Positions 40,224-49,049 of a stretch of DNA of 64,000 bases are shown here, in pieces. Where the stretch lies: contig JBKQTE010000057.1 of assembly GCA_052143315.1 (NCBI GenBank), positions 1-64,000 on the forward strand, in the 5' to 3' direction. The DNA comes from DASZIT01 sp052143315 (GTDB lineage Bacteria; Actinomycetota; Acidimicrobiia; Acidimicrobiales; RAAP-2). The position numbers were made by a program, and so were the translations under genes. The notes beneath the pieces are model-generated. The model was given only the letters and a program-made list of their open reading frames with translations. It was not told the origin of the DNA and did not search any database. Position 1 is the first letter of the stretch, and the number at the start of each line of letters is the position of its first letter.

Positions 40224-41620
40224 GCGGCACCGGCACCACGTCCGATCACCGGCTCGACCTGTCCCGCCCCATCCGGGTCCACGTGGTCGGGATCGGCGGT
40301 GCCGGGATGAGCGCCATCGCCACCGTGCTGTCGACCATGGGCCACACCGTCACGGGCAGCGACCTGCGGGACTCGGCGGTCACCGACCGGCTGCGGGCCG
40401 CCGGCGTGGACGTGTTCGTGGGCCACCAGGCCTCCAACCTGGGCGACCCGGGGGTGGTCACCATGTCCACCGCCGTGGGGGAGGACAACCCCGAGGTGGT
40501 GGAGGCCCATCGCCGGGGGATCCCGGTGCTCCGGCGGGCCGAGACGCTGGCCGCCATCGCCGACCTCCGGCGGTGCATCGCGGTGGCCGGAACCCACGGG
40601 AAGACCACCACCGCCTCCATGTTGGCCCTGCTGCTGGTGGAGGCCGGCCTGCGCCCGTCGTTCATCATCGGCGGCGACGTCAACGAGATCGGCACCAACG
40701 CGGTGTGGGACGACGGCGAGTGGCTGGTGGTCGAGGCGGACGAGAGCGACGGGACCTTCCTGTCGCTGGTGCCCGATATCGCGGTGGTGACCAACGTGGA
40801 GCCGGACCATCTCGACCACTACGGCTCGTTCGAGGCCATGAAGACTGCCTTCGGGGAGTTCGTGGCGACGGCCACCCTCCGGCGGGTGGTGGGAGGCGAC
40901 GACCCGGTGGCCGCCGAGATCGGTTCGCGCACCGGGGCCGATACCGTCGGCATCGGTGCCACCTGCTCCCACCGGATGGTCGACCTGGCGCCGGCCCGGA
41001 GCTCGATCGCCTTCGACCTGGTCGAGGCGGGGGGCACCCGGCTGGGCCATCTGGCCGTCCCCGTCCCCGGACTGCACAACGCCCGTAACGCCGCGGTGGC
41101 CACCGTGGCCGGGCTGGCGGCCGGCGTGCCGTTCGACGCCGCCGCCCGGGCGCTGGCCCGCTTCGCCGGCGTGGCCCGTCGGTTCGAGTTCCGCGGGTCG
41201 ACCCGCGGGGTCACCTTCGTGGACGACTATGCCCACCTCCCCACCGAGGTGAGGGCCGCCCTGGCCGCCGCCAAGGACGGGGAGTGGGAGCGGGTGGTGG
41301 TGGTGTTCCAGCCGCACCGGTACAGCCGCACCCGGGCGCTATGGGAGGAGTTCGGCGAGGCGTTCGGCGACGCCGACGTGGTGGTGGTCACCGACATCTA
41401 CGGCGCCGGAGAGGCGCCGGTCCCCGGCGTCTCCGGCCAGCTGCTGGCCGACGCCGTCCAACGGGCGGAGCCGGGGAAGACGGTTCGCTACGTGCCGGGA
41501 CGGTCCGAGCTCCGACGGGTGGTCGGGTCGCTCCTCCGGCCGGGCGACCTGTGCTGCACCCTGGGCGCCGGCGACCTGACGTCGCTCCCGGACGAGCTGC
41601 AGGCCGAGCCCGGATGGTAG
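40220..41620 (+). CDS. murC: UDP-N-acetylmuramate-L-alanine ligase
   Basis: Mur ligase adding L-Ala, the first stem residue. The protein has 466 aa. The N-terminal UDP-binding motif is GIGGAGMSAIA (about 25-35) and the ATP loop is VAGTHGKTTTASM (about 121-133). EADESDGTF and the NVEPDHLDHY motif follow, and DDYAHLPTEVRAAL marks the C-terminal domain. ATG 40220 overlaps the murG stop by 4 bp. murB begins 7 bp after its stop. Confidence 0.96.
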   Translation: MSGTGTTSDHRLDLSRPIRVHVVGIGGAGMSAIATVLSTMGHTVTGSDLRDSAVTDRLRAAGVDVFVGHQASNLGDPGVVTMSTAVGEDNPEVVEAHRRGIPVLRRAETLAAIADLRRCIAVAGTHGKTTTASMLALLLVEAGLRPSFIIGGDVNEIGTNAVWDDGEWLVVEADESDGTFLSLVPDIAVVTNVEPDHLDHYGSFEAMKTAFGEFVATATLRRVVGGDDPVAAEIGSRTGADTVGIGATCSHRMVDLAPARSSIAFDLVEAGGTRLGHLAVPVPGLHNARNAAVATVAGLAAGVPFDAAARALARFAGVARRFEFRGSTRGVTFVDDYAHLPTEVRAALAAAKDGEWERVVVVFQPHRYSRTRALWEEFGEAFGDADVVVVTDIYGAGEAPVPGVSGQLLADAVQRAEPGKTVRYVPGRSELRRVVGSLLRPGDLCCTLGAGDLTSLPDELQAEPGW

Positions 41621-41627
41621 GCGGGAC

Positions 41628-42560
41628 GTGACGCCGGTCTCCGGCCCCCTGCGGCGAGTCGGAGAGGCGGTGGGTGACCGGGCGCAGTGGGACCACCCCT
41701 TCGGTGCCCTCACCACCTACCGGGTGGGGGGCACCGCCGCCCTGTTCGTGGTGGCGGGCACCGAGGAGGAGCTCCTGGAAGTGGCGCGCGCCGTCAGCGG
41801 CAGCCCGGTCCCGGTGGTGGTCCTCGGGAAGGGGTCGAACATGCTCGTCGCCGACCGCGGCTTCGACGGCCTGGTGGTGGCGCTCGGGTCCGGCTTCGAC
41901 GACCTGGTCATCAGCGGCACGGAGGTGGTGGCCGGAGCGGCGGTCAGCCTTCCGGTGCTCGCCCGCCGTACGGCGGCGGCCGGCCTTCACGGTCTGGAGT
42001 GGGCGGTGGGCGTCCCCGGATCGGTCGGGGGGGCGGTCCGGATGAACGCCGGCGGCCACGGGTCGGACACCATGGCCACCCTGGCGACCTGTCGGGTGGT
42101 GGATCTGACGTCCGCCACCGTCACCGACCTCCCGGCCGGCGAGCTGGCCGCCGGCTACCGGCACACCGCCCTGGCCGCCACCGACGTGGTGGTGTCGGCC
42201 GCCCACCGATTGGTCCGGGGGGATCCTGACGACGGGGCCCGGGCCATCAGCGAGATCGTGCGTTGGCGGCGAGGGCACCAGCCAGGTGGCAGCAACGCCG
42301 GATCGGTGTTCACCAACCCCCCGGGGGACTCGGCCGGCCGGTTGATCGAGGCGGCCGGCCTGAAGGGCCACCGGATCGGCACCGCCGAGGTGTCGACGAA
42401 GCACGCCAACTTCATCCAGGCCGACGAGGGGGGATCGGCCGACGACGTCCTGGCCCTGATGACCCACGTGCGCGCCGAGGTCTTCCGGGCCTCGGGTGTC
42501 CGGCTCGACACCGAGGTGCGGATGATCGGCTTCGACGCCGTCGGGGGACCGGGGCGTTGA
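41628..42560 (+). CDS. murB: UDP-N-acetylenolpyruvoylglucosamine reductase
   Basis: FAD-dependent reduction giving UDP-MurNAc. The protein has 310 aa. FAD-binding stretches TYRVGGTA, LGKGSNMLVAD and GLEWAVGVPGSVGGAVRMNAGGHG are clear. The catalytic Ser region is GSNAGSVFTNPPGDSAGRLIEAAG (about 223-246), and the C-terminal KHANFIQ motif is present. This is a type II-like short MurB. Presence inside the dcw cluster differs from Mycobacterium, where murB lies elsewhere. ftsQ overlaps its stop. Confidence 0.95.
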   Translation: MTPVSGPLRRVGEAVGDRAQWDHPFGALTTYRVGGTAALFVVAGTEEELLEVARAVSGSPVPVVVLGKGSNMLVADRGFDGLVVALGSGFDDLVISGTEVVAGAAVSLPVLARRTAAAGLHGLEWAVGVPGSVGGAVRMNAGGHGSDTMATLATCRVVDLTSATVTDLPAGELAAGYRHTALAATDVVVSAAHRLVRGDPDDGARAISEIVRWRRGHQPGGSNAGSVFTNPPGDSAGRLIEAAGLKGHRIGTAEVSTKHANFIQADEGGSADDVLALMTHVRAEVFRASGVRLDTEVRMIGFDAVGGPGR

Positions 42561-43360
42561 CCGGCGGTGGTCGTCCGGGTGGGCGCGGCGGACCGTCCAT
42601 CGACCCGCGCATCCGCCAGCGCCGGGTGGCTGTCCGGCGCGGCGCCGGGCGCCGTCGCCTCCGGTGGATCCTGACCGGCCTGGTGGTGATGGTGCTGGCC
42701 GTCGGTGCCGTCCTGGTGCTCCACACGTCGCTGTTCAGCTCACGGGTGGTGGTGGTCACCGGGTCCCACCCCCACACCACCACCGCCGCCATCCTGACGG
42801 CGGCCGGGCTCGACCGCCGGGTGCCGCTCGTCGATATGGACCCCGCCGCCGCCGCCGCCCGGGTGGAGGCGCTTCCCTACATCGCCACCGCCCGGGTGTG
42901 GCGACGCTGGCCCGACGGGGTGACGGTGGCGGTGACCGAGCGGTTGGCGGTGGCGGTGATGTCGGGCCCCGGCGGGTCGTGGTCGGAGGTCGACGGGACC
43001 GGACGGACACTGGCGGTGGGGGCGGCCCGACCGCCGGCCCTACCGCAGCTGGTCGTGTCCACCGCCACCGGTCCGTTGCCACCGACGCCGGTGGGGGAGT
43101 CGCTGCCGCCGGCCACCGAACCGGGGCTCAAGGTCTGCACGACCTTGCCGATGGCCTTCTCCGCCCAGGTCGTGTCGGTGACGGTCGCCACCGACATGAC
43201 CGTCAACCTGGCGTTGAACTCGGGGCTCACCGTCATGCTGGGCACCGCCACCGACCTGTCTTCCAAATACGAGGACGTGGCCGCCGTCATCGCCCACGCC
43301 TCGCTACGCGGCAAGAAGGTGATCGACGTCACCGTTCCGGACGCGCCGGCAGTGGGCTAG
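42557..43360 (+). CDS. ftsQ: Cell-division protein FtsQ
   Basis: Bitopic divisome scaffold, 267 aa. An Arg/Gly-rich cytoplasmic tail of about 35 residues is followed by one transmembrane helix (WILTGLVVMVLAVGAVLVL). A POTRA domain follows (VVVVTGSHPHTTTAAILTAAGL) and a beta domain (ARVWRRWPDGVTVAVTERLAVAVM). TTG 42557 overlaps the murB stop (TTGA); an ATG at about 42690 lies inside the membrane helix and is unlikely. A 154-bp gap with its own promoter separates it from ftsZ. Confidence 0.9.
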   Translation: MTGGGRPGGRGGPSIDPRIRQRRVAVRRGAGRRRLRWILTGLVVMVLAVGAVLVLHTSLFSSRVVVVTGSHPHTTTAAILTAAGLDRRVPLVDMDPAAAAARVEALPYIATARVWRRWPDGVTVAVTERLAVAVMSGPGGSWSEVDGTGRTLAVGAARPPALPQLVVSTATGPLPPTPVGESLPPATEPGLKVCTTLPMAFSAQVVSVTVATDMTVNLALNSGLTVMLGTATDLSSKYEDVAAVIAHASLRGKKVIDVTVPDAPAVG

Positions 43361-43428
43361 CCTGTGTGATTCCGGGTCGGGCGTGCACGAGACGCGTCAC
43401 TGGTGGGCTCGTGGGCCCGCCACCATGC

Positions 43429-43457
43429 TTGACCAGGTACACCACTGACCGTATCGT
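43429..43457 (+). promoter_or_regulatory. ftsZ promoter
   Basis: TTGACC (43429-43434) and TATCGT (43452-43457) are 17 nt apart, about 60 nt before the ftsZ start. Unlike most starts here, the ftsZ leader carries an AAGGGA ribosome-binding site. Confidence 0.7.
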
Positions 43458-43514
43458 TGTCACATACTCGCTGGTTGGAACGGTTTCAACCTGTTGTCGA
43501 GGGTAAGGGAATTT

Positions 43515-44639
43515 ATGACCGTTCCTGCTCAGAACAATTACTTCGCCGTGATCAAGGTGGTCGGTGTCGGAGGTGGTGGAGTCAACGCCGTCAACCGGAT
43601 GATCGATGCCGGCCTCCGGGGCGTCGAGTTCATCGCCACCAACACCGATGCCCAGGCGCTGTTGATGAGCGACGCCGACCTCAAGCTCGACATCGGGCGC
43701 CAGCTCACCCGTGGGCTCGGTGCCGGCAGCGATCCGGAGGTGGGGCGACTGGCGGCCGAGGAGCACCGTTCTGAGATCGAGGAGGCTCTCAAGGGGGCCG
43801 ACATGGTGTTCATCACCGCCGGCAAGGGAGGCGGCACCGGTACCGGAGCCGCACCGGTGGTGGCGGAGATCGCCAAGGGACTGGGAGCGCTCACCATCGG
43901 CGTGGTGACCCGTCCGTTCACCTTCGAGGGCCGTCGGCGCTCGGTCCAGGCCGAGCAGGGCATCCAGAACCTCAAGGAGAAGGTGGACACCCTCATCATC
44001 ATCCCCAACGACCGGCTGCTGACCGTATCGAGCGAGAAGACCTCGATGGTCAACGCCTTCAAGATGGCCGACGAGGTCCTGATGCAGGGCGTCCAGGGCA
44101 TCACCAGCCTCATCACCGTCCCCGGCCTGATCAACACCGACTTCGCCGACGTGAAGATGATCATGAGCAACGCCGGCACTGCCATCATGGGAATCGGCTC
44201 GTCGACCGGTGAGGGGCGGTCGGTCAACGCCGCCCGGGCCGCCATCACCAGCCCGTTGCTCGAGGCGTCCATCGAAGGTGCCCGCGGCATTCTGCTGAAC
44301 ATCGCCGGCGGCCCCGATCTGGGGCTGTTCGAGGTGAACGAGGCGGCCGAGATCATCCACGGCGTGGCCCACCCCGACGCCAACATCATCTTCGGCAGCG
44401 TCATCGACGAGGAGATGGGCGACGAGGTACGGGTCACCGTCATCGCCGCCGGCTTCGAGCGTTGGGAGAGCCAGGGTCGGTCGGGCGCCGAGAAGGCGCC
44501 GGTGACCAGCGGACGTGATGAGGGACGGAGCAAGGTGCTCGGTCTCGAGGCGGCCCACGAGGACATCTTCGCCACGCCGGCGGACGATGATCTCGACTTG
44601 GGGGACGACGAGTTCGACGTCCCCTCGTTCCTTCGCTGA
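43515..44639 (+). CDS. ftsZ: Cell-division GTPase FtsZ
   Basis: Tubulin homologue forming the Z-ring. The protein has 374 aa. GVGGGGVNAVNRM (about 12-24) and the signature GKGGGTGTGAAP (about 102-113) bind GTP, and NTDFADVKMIM is the T7 synergy loop. The conserved core ends at about residue 320. A short acidic linker and the C-terminal peptide DDEFDVPSFLR (partner-binding motif for SepF) follow. AAGGGA lies 5-6 nt before ATG 43515. ftsA is absent, as expected for actinobacteria, and SepF lies nearby. Confidence 0.98.
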   Translation: MTVPAQNNYFAVIKVVGVGGGGVNAVNRMIDAGLRGVEFIATNTDAQALLMSDADLKLDIGRQLTRGLGAGSDPEVGRLAAEEHRSEIEEALKGADMVFITAGKGGGTGTGAAPVVAEIAKGLGALTIGVVTRPFTFEGRRRSVQAEQGIQNLKEKVDTLIIIPNDRLLTVSSEKTSMVNAFKMADEVLMQGVQGITSLITVPGLINTDFADVKMIMSNAGTAIMGIGSSTGEGRSVNAARAAITSPLLEASIEGARGILLNIAGGPDLGLFEVNEAAEIIHGVAHPDANIIFGSVIDEEMGDEVRVTVIAAGFERWESQGRSGAEKAPVTSGRDEGRSKVLGLEAAHEDIFATPADDDLDLGDDEFDVPSFLR

Positions 44640-44668
44640 CCGGGGTCCTCCACCCGGGCGGCGTCACC

Positions 44669-45346
44669 GTGGTCGGTGGCATCCGGGCCGCCTGGTCCGA
44701 CGTAGCGGACGGTGACCTCCGGCCCCAGCTCGACAGTGGTGTCCGGCTGGCCGGGTTCGCCGACTCGGTGATCCTGGCGAACGGGGGCCGGCCGCACTGG
44801 CTCGACCAGGTCCACGGGGCCGCTGTCCGGATCGTCACCGGGCCACCGGACACCGGTGTGGCTCCGGTCCCGGGCGATGCCCTGGTGACGGCCGACCCGT
44901 CGGCCCGGCTGGCCGTGATGACGGCCGACTGCGCCTCGATCGCCCTGGGCAGCGAGGAGGGGGTGTTCGCCGCCGTGCACGCCGGGTGGCGCGGCCTGCT
45001 GGCCGGCGTGGTCGAGGAGACCGCTCAGACCATGCGCTCGCTGGGAGCCTCGACCATCAGCGGTGCGCTGGGCCCGGCCATCCACCCCGAGTGCTACGAG
45101 TTCGCCGCCGGAGAGCTCGATGTCGCCGCCTCCCGGCTCGGCGACCGGGTGCGGGGCGAGACCTCGCAGGGCCGCCCGTCGTTCGACCTCCCGGCGGCGG
45201 TGGCCGTGGTGCTCGACCGAGCCGGGGTCCGGCCGGTGGCGGGGGTGGACGCCTGCACCGCCTGCTCCGGTCGGTACTTCTCCCACCGGGCCCGGGCCGA
45301 CACCGGTCGCCAGGCACTGGTGGTGTGGTCGGAGGGCGACCGGTGA
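44669..45346 (+). CDS. pgeF: PgeF/YfiH-type purine nucleoside phosphorylase (laccase domain)
   Basis: Zinc-dependent DUF152 protein, 225 aa, of the family with purine nucleoside phosphorylase and peptidoglycan-editing (MurC proofreading) roles. The metal residues are His in LDQVHGAAV (about 48), Cys in MTADCASIAL (about 91) and His in AAVHAGWRG (about 109). It lies directly after ftsZ, as in most actinobacteria. GTG 44669 begins 30 bp after ftsZ, and the stop overlaps the next gene (GTGA). Confidence 0.92.
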   Translation: MVGGIRAAWSDVADGDLRPQLDSGVRLAGFADSVILANGGRPHWLDQVHGAAVRIVTGPPDTGVAPVPGDALVTADPSARLAVMTADCASIALGSEEGVFAAVHAGWRGLLAGVVEETAQTMRSLGASTISGALGPAIHPECYEFAAGELDVAASRLGDRVRGETSQGRPSFDLPAAVAVVLDRAGVRPVAGVDACTACSGRYFSHRARADTGRQALVVWSEGDR

Positions 45347-46023
45347 TCTCCGAACCGCCGACGGTCGACCCGGCGGCGGTGACCGGGCGAGTGGCACGCG
45401 TCCGTGCGGTGATCGACGCCATCTCGGCCGACCCGTCGGCGGTGCGGCTGGTGGGGGTGACCAAGGGGTTCGGTGCCGACGCCGTGCGGGCGGCCGCCGC
45501 CGCCGGGGTCGAGGACCTGGGGGAGAACTATGCGGACGAGCTGGTGGCCAAGGCGGCGATCGCCGCCGACGAGGGCCTGTCCGTCCGGTGGCACTACCTG
45601 GGGGCCGTGCAGCGGAACAAGGTGCCCAGGCTGGCCCCGGTGGTGGCATGGTGGCAAGGGCTGGGGCGGATCGAGGAGGGTGCGGCCATCGCCGCCCGCG
45701 CCCCCGGTGCCACCGTCCTGGTGCAGGTGGACATCGGCGGGCTCCCCGGTCGGGGCGGGTGCCGGCCCGAGGCGGTCCCCGACCTGGTCGGCCGGCTGCG
45801 GGCCGAGGAGCTGGTGGTGGCCGGGCTCATGGCGGTCGGTCCCCCGGGGCCCCCCGAGGCGTCCCGATCCGGTTTCCGCTCGGTGGCGGCCCTGGCCGAC
45901 CGATTGGACCTGCCGGTGCGCTCCATGGGCATGTCGGACGACCTCGAGGTGGCGCTGGCCGAGGGCTCCACCATGGTGCGCATCGGACGGGCGCTGTTCG
46001 GGCCACGGCCCCCCCGGCGGTGA
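45343..46023 (+). CDS. YggS-type PLP homeostasis protein
   Basis: PLP-binding TIM-barrel protein without known catalysis, 226 aa. The PLP lysine is in LVGVTKGFGADAV (about residue 37). GENYADELVAK, WHYLGAVQRNKV and the phosphate-binding MGMSDDLEVALAEGSTMVRIG follow; all are family motifs with slight variation. GTG 45343 overlaps the pgeF stop. The ftsZ-pgeF-yggS-sepF order matches mycobacteria. Confidence 0.93.
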   Translation: MISEPPTVDPAAVTGRVARVRAVIDAISADPSAVRLVGVTKGFGADAVRAAAAAGVEDLGENYADELVAKAAIAADEGLSVRWHYLGAVQRNKVPRLAPVVAWWQGLGRIEEGAAIAARAPGATVLVQVDIGGLPGRGGCRPEAVPDLVGRLRAEELVVAGLMAVGPPGPPEASRSGFRSVAALADRLDLPVRSMGMSDDLEVALAEGSTMVRIGRALFGPRPPRR

Positions 46024-46102
46024 GCGACCGGGGCGGCCGGGCGGCGGGGCGGTGTCCACCCGCGTACGCATGCAGGCACTACGCTGTGGATCGGAGGGAA
46101 TG

Positions 46103-46657
46103 ATGGCAGCCTCATTTATGAAGAAGACGATGGCGTACCTCGGCCTGGTCGACGACGACTACGACGATGAGTACGACTATGAGCCCCGGGGCCCGGCCCC
46201 GGTCGGCCGCGTCCCCCAGCGCCCGCAACGCAACGACGAGTACGAGGATGCCTCGTCGGTGGCGCCCAGCCGCATCCGCACCCTCCCCAGGGATGAGCCG
46301 ATCGGCCCGGTCCCGGTGGCCCAGCAGCCGACGATCTCGCCCCGGACCTCGGCGATCCGACCGATCTCCGCCGAATCGGCCGGTGCCAAGGTGCACGTGG
46401 TGGCCCCGGCCCGCTTCGCCGACGCCCAGGAGATCGCCAACCGCTTGATGAGCAACCAGCCGGTCATCGTCAACCTGCAGAACGCCGATCGCGACCTGCA
46501 GCGACGGATGATCGACTTCTGCAGTGGCGTCACCTATGCCCTGGCCGGGGGCATGGAGCGGGTGGCGGACGAGGTGTTCCTGCTGACGCCGTCCAACGTG
46601 AAGGTCTCCGAGGAGGAGCGGCAGCGCTTGACCGAGCGAGGCCTGGTCAACCCCTGA
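46103..46657 (+). CDS. sepF: Z-ring anchor SepF
   Basis: Membrane anchor and bundler of FtsZ, 184 aa. An amphipathic N-terminus (AASFMKKTMAYLGL) should insert in the membrane. A Asp/Tyr/Pro-rich linker follows (about 17-90), then the conserved C-terminal core (ADAQEIANRLMSNQPVIVNLQNADRDLQRRMIDFCSGVTYALAGGMERVADEVFLLTP). GGAGGG at 46093-46098 fits ATG 46103 best; ATG 46100 is one codon longer. It replaces the missing FtsA. Confidence 0.94.
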   Translation: MAASFMKKTMAYLGLVDDDYDDEYDYEPRGPAPVGRVPQRPQRNDEYEDASSVAPSRIRTLPRDEPIGPVPVAQQPTISPRTSAIRPISAESAGAKVHVVAPARFADAQEIANRLMSNQPVIVNLQNADRDLQRRMIDFCSGVTYALAGGMERVADEVFLLTPSNVKVSEEERQRLTERGLVNP

Positions 46658-46718
46658 TCGCCTCACCGGTGTCGCGGGCCCGGCGAGGTACGGGCAGGTC
46701 GGCGGGGCGGAGCTCACC

Positions 46719-46973
46719 ATGATCCTGACCCTGGTCATCCTCCTGCTGGAGTTCTACGTCCTGGTCCTGATCGCCTACTCGGTGCTGAGTTGGGTCCGGC
46801 CCTCCTACGGCTCACCGGTGGAGAAGACGCAGGTGCTGCTGGCCCGACTCTGCGATCCGGTGCTCAACCGGGTCCGCCGGGTGCTCCCCACCGCCAGGGT
46901 CGGGGGCGTGGGCATCGACCTGTCGGTCCTGGTGGTCATCATCGTGATCGAGGTGGTCATCAGCCTGCTCTGA
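46719..46973 (+). CDS. YggT family membrane protein
   Basis: Small protein of 84 aa with two transmembrane helices (about 2-24 and 66-84) around a short loop with the family motif RLCDPVLNRVRRVLP. YggT genes sit between sepF and divIVA in most actinobacteria and have been tied to envelope or division processes, but no activity is established. ATG 46719 follows a GGCGGAG stretch. Confidence 0.92.
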   Translation: MILTLVILLLEFYVLVLIAYSVLSWVRPSYGSPVEKTQVLLARLCDPVLNRVRRVLPTARVGGVGIDLSVLVVIIVIEVVISLL

Positions 46974-47045
46974 GCGCCCGAACACCGGTGCCCCAGGGCC
47001 GGGTCGTCGCCCGGCGCCATCCCCGGGATGACCGTCGGACGCCGC

Positions 47046-47051
47046 TAGGAT
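47046..47051 (+). promoter_or_regulatory. -10 box for leaderless divIVA
   Basis: TAGGAT lies 7 nt before ATG 47059, with no ribosome-binding site. Confidence 0.5.
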
Positions 47052-47058
47052 GGCGGTC

Positions 47059-47856
47059 ATGGATGCCTCGCAATCAGCTCTTGACTCGCTACGGACCGTC
47101 GAGTTCCGTGAGACCCTCAAGGGCTACCACCGGGACGATGTCGACGAGTACCTCGAGAAGGCGGCGATCGAGGCCGAGGGGCTTCAGGAGCAGCTTCGTC
47201 AGGCCGCCGAACGCCTCCGCCAGGCCGGGGAGCGCATCTCCCAACTGGAGTCGGCCCTCGAGCAACAGCCGCCCCCCGAACCGGCCGAGGCGGCCCTCCA
47301 CGACGACACCCTGCAGCGCACCCTGCTCCTGGCCCAGAAGTTCGTCGACGAGACGAAGGCCGACTCCGAGGCCCGAGCGGCCAAAATCCTGGCCGACGCC
47401 GACTCCCACGCCCACACCGTCCTGGCCGACGCCGAGATGAAGGCCGGTCAGATCGCCGCCGAGTCGGAGCGCCGCCTGCGTGAGGAGATCAGCCGCCTCG
47501 AGGGGATCCGGGGCCAGCTCTCCGGCGACGTCGAGTCCATGGCCCGGCACCTCGAGTCCGAGCGGAACCGCCTCCGGTCGGCCCTGGCCGAGGTCATCAA
47601 GTGGGTCGACGAGAACGTCCAACCCGCCTCCACCCTGGCCGGGCGGCCAGGCGGTGGGGCCGGAGGCCAGACGCCATCGGGGCCGCCACGGGGTCCGCAG
47701 CAGCCGGCCGGGGCCCGGCCGACCTCGCCGGAGCTGTCGTCGAGCCTGCCGGTGCGGAATCCCGCCGGCGCCGCCCCCGGTGAGGAGTCGCCGGCTCGAC
47801 CGACCGGCTCGACGGTGCGGTCGGTGACGGCCTCGTCGCTTCCGCTACAGAGCTGA
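47059..47856 (+). CDS. divIVA: Polar growth/division protein DivIVA (Wag31-like)
   Basis: Coiled-coil protein that marks curved membrane and poles, 265 aa. The N-terminal DivIVA domain is LDSLRTVEFRETLKGYHRDDVDEYLEKA (about 7-34). A coiled coil follows (about 38-65), a Pro/Glu break, a second long coiled coil (about 82-190), and a Pro/Gly/Ser tail. ATG 47059 is preferred over GTG 47050 because a -10 box sits 7 nt upstream of it. The tail differs from Wag31, so the growth mode cannot be inferred. Confidence 0.94.
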   Translation: MDASQSALDSLRTVEFRETLKGYHRDDVDEYLEKAAIEAEGLQEQLRQAAERLRQAGERISQLESALEQQPPPEPAEAALHDDTLQRTLLLAQKFVDETKADSEARAAKILADADSHAHTVLADAEMKAGQIAAESERRLREEISRLEGIRGQLSGDVESMARHLESERNRLRSALAEVIKWVDENVQPASTLAGRPGGGAGGQTPSGPPRGPQQPAGARPTSPELSSSLPVRNPAGAAPGEESPARPTGSTVRSVTASSLPLQS

Positions 47857-48110
47857 CGGCCGACGCCCCCGCCCCTGGGCGGTGAGGCGACGCCCGGAGC
47901 CCGTTGGGCCCCGGCACCGGGTTGGTTCCCGATCGACGTCCGCCCATCTCCCGCTATGGTGCCCCAACGGCACACAGCCGTCGGATTGCCGCCGGCAGGC
48001 GAAGCCACTATCGTCGCCCGCTCATCAGACATCCGGGACGGGACGGCACGGCACCGACGTGCCCAACCGGATGGTGACGGACGCGGTTGGTCCTCGAGGA
48101 GGTCGATGAG

Positions 48111-49049
48111 ATGACGACGAAGAAGGCGGCGCCCTCGGGAACCGTGGCGGCACGCAAGGGGGCCAAGGCCGTCTCACCGATCCGTAAGGCCCCGACGGCC
48201 AAGGCCACCTCCCCATCGGTCAGGACGGCGGCGAAGAAGGCCCCGGCCTCCAAGCCGGCAGTGAAGAAGTCGGCGGCCTCCAAGGCGGTTGTGAAGAAGG
48301 CCCCGGCCTCCAAGCCGGCAGTGAAGAAGGCCCCGGCCTCCAAGCCGGCGCCGAAGAAGGCCCCGGCCTCCAAGCCGGCGGCGAAGAAGGCGGCCCCGTC
48401 GAAGAAGTCGGCGCCGGCCAAGGCGGCGAGCAACGCCAAGTCGCCGGCCAAGGCGGCGCCGGCGCCGAAGAAGACCAGTACCCCATCGACGAAGGCAGCG
48501 AAGAAACCAGTGACGAAGTCGCAACATGGCGGCCAGAAGGCCGGTGCTCGCACCGGCGCGGCGTCCCCCGCCACCGGGGCTCCCGCCGGGCCGCGGGCCA
48601 CCACGGTCCGGAAGGCGCTGGGTGCCCCGACCGGGCCGCTACCCCCCCTCAAGCCCCCGGCCGCCGGCCCGTACGCCAAGGAGCCGAAGTTCCTCGAGGA
48701 GCAGCGCGGCCTCCTGCTCGGGGAGCGGTCCGTCTACCAGGGCCAGGCCGAGGACCTGCGGGCCGAGGCCGAGTCACTGGCCCAGGAGCGCGAGCCGGGC
48801 GACGTACAGTTCGACGAGGAGTCCGGCGAGGGCGGCACGGTGGCCGTCGACCGCGAACGGGACCTGGCCCTGTCGGCCCAGGCGCTGGCGGCGGTGGAGG
48901 AGATCGACGACGCCGTGCGGCGGATCGACCGGAAGACCTACGGGGCCTGCGAGCGATGCCGCCAACCGATCCCCAAGGCCCGTCTGCGCGCCCTCCCGTA
49001 CGCCCGCCTGTGCGTGGCGTGCAAGAGCGGGGGACTGTCGCGACGCTGA
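48111..49049 (+). CDS. DksA/TraR zinc-finger protein with histone-H1-like tail
   Basis: Two-part protein of 312 aa. The N-terminal about 170 residues are Lys/Ala/Pro/Ser repeats of the type KKAPASKPA, like the C-terminal tails of histone H1 and mycobacterial HupB, and should bind DNA non-specifically. The second half is a TraR/DksA-type domain: a coiled coil (about 195-265, FLEEQRGLLLGERSVYQGQAEDLRAE) then a zinc finger C280-x2-C283-x17-C301-x2-C304. GAGGAGG precedes ATG 48111. It may act on RNA polymerase or on nucleoid structure. lspA overlaps its 3' end. Confidence 0.88.
   Translation: MTTKKAAPSGTVAARKGAKAVSPIRKAPTAKATSPSVRTAAKKAPASKPAVKKSAASKAVVKKAPASKPAVKKAPASKPAPKKAPASKPAAKKAAPSKKSAPAKAASNAKSPAKAAPAPKKTSTPSTKAAKKPVTKSQHGGQKAGARTGAASPATGAPAGPRATTVRKALGAPTGPLPPLKPPAAGPYAKEPKFLEEQRGLLLGERSVYQGQAEDLRAEAESLAQEREPGDVQFDEESGEGGTVAVDRERDLALSAQALAAVEEIDDAVRRIDRKTYGACERCRQPIPKARLRALPYARLCVACKSGGLSRR
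48241..48390 (+). repeat. Five 30-bp coding repeats
   Basis: A 30-bp unit (starting CCCCGGCCTCCAAGCCGG) recurs at 48241, 48271, 48301, 48331 and 48361 with few changes. It encodes the 10-residue KKAPASKPA(V/P/A) unit of the histone-like tail. Confidence 0.9.

Noticed and set aside
48241..48390. Regular 30-bp repeats as a CRISPR array
   Set aside because: No spacers lie between the units and they are in frame inside a coding region.
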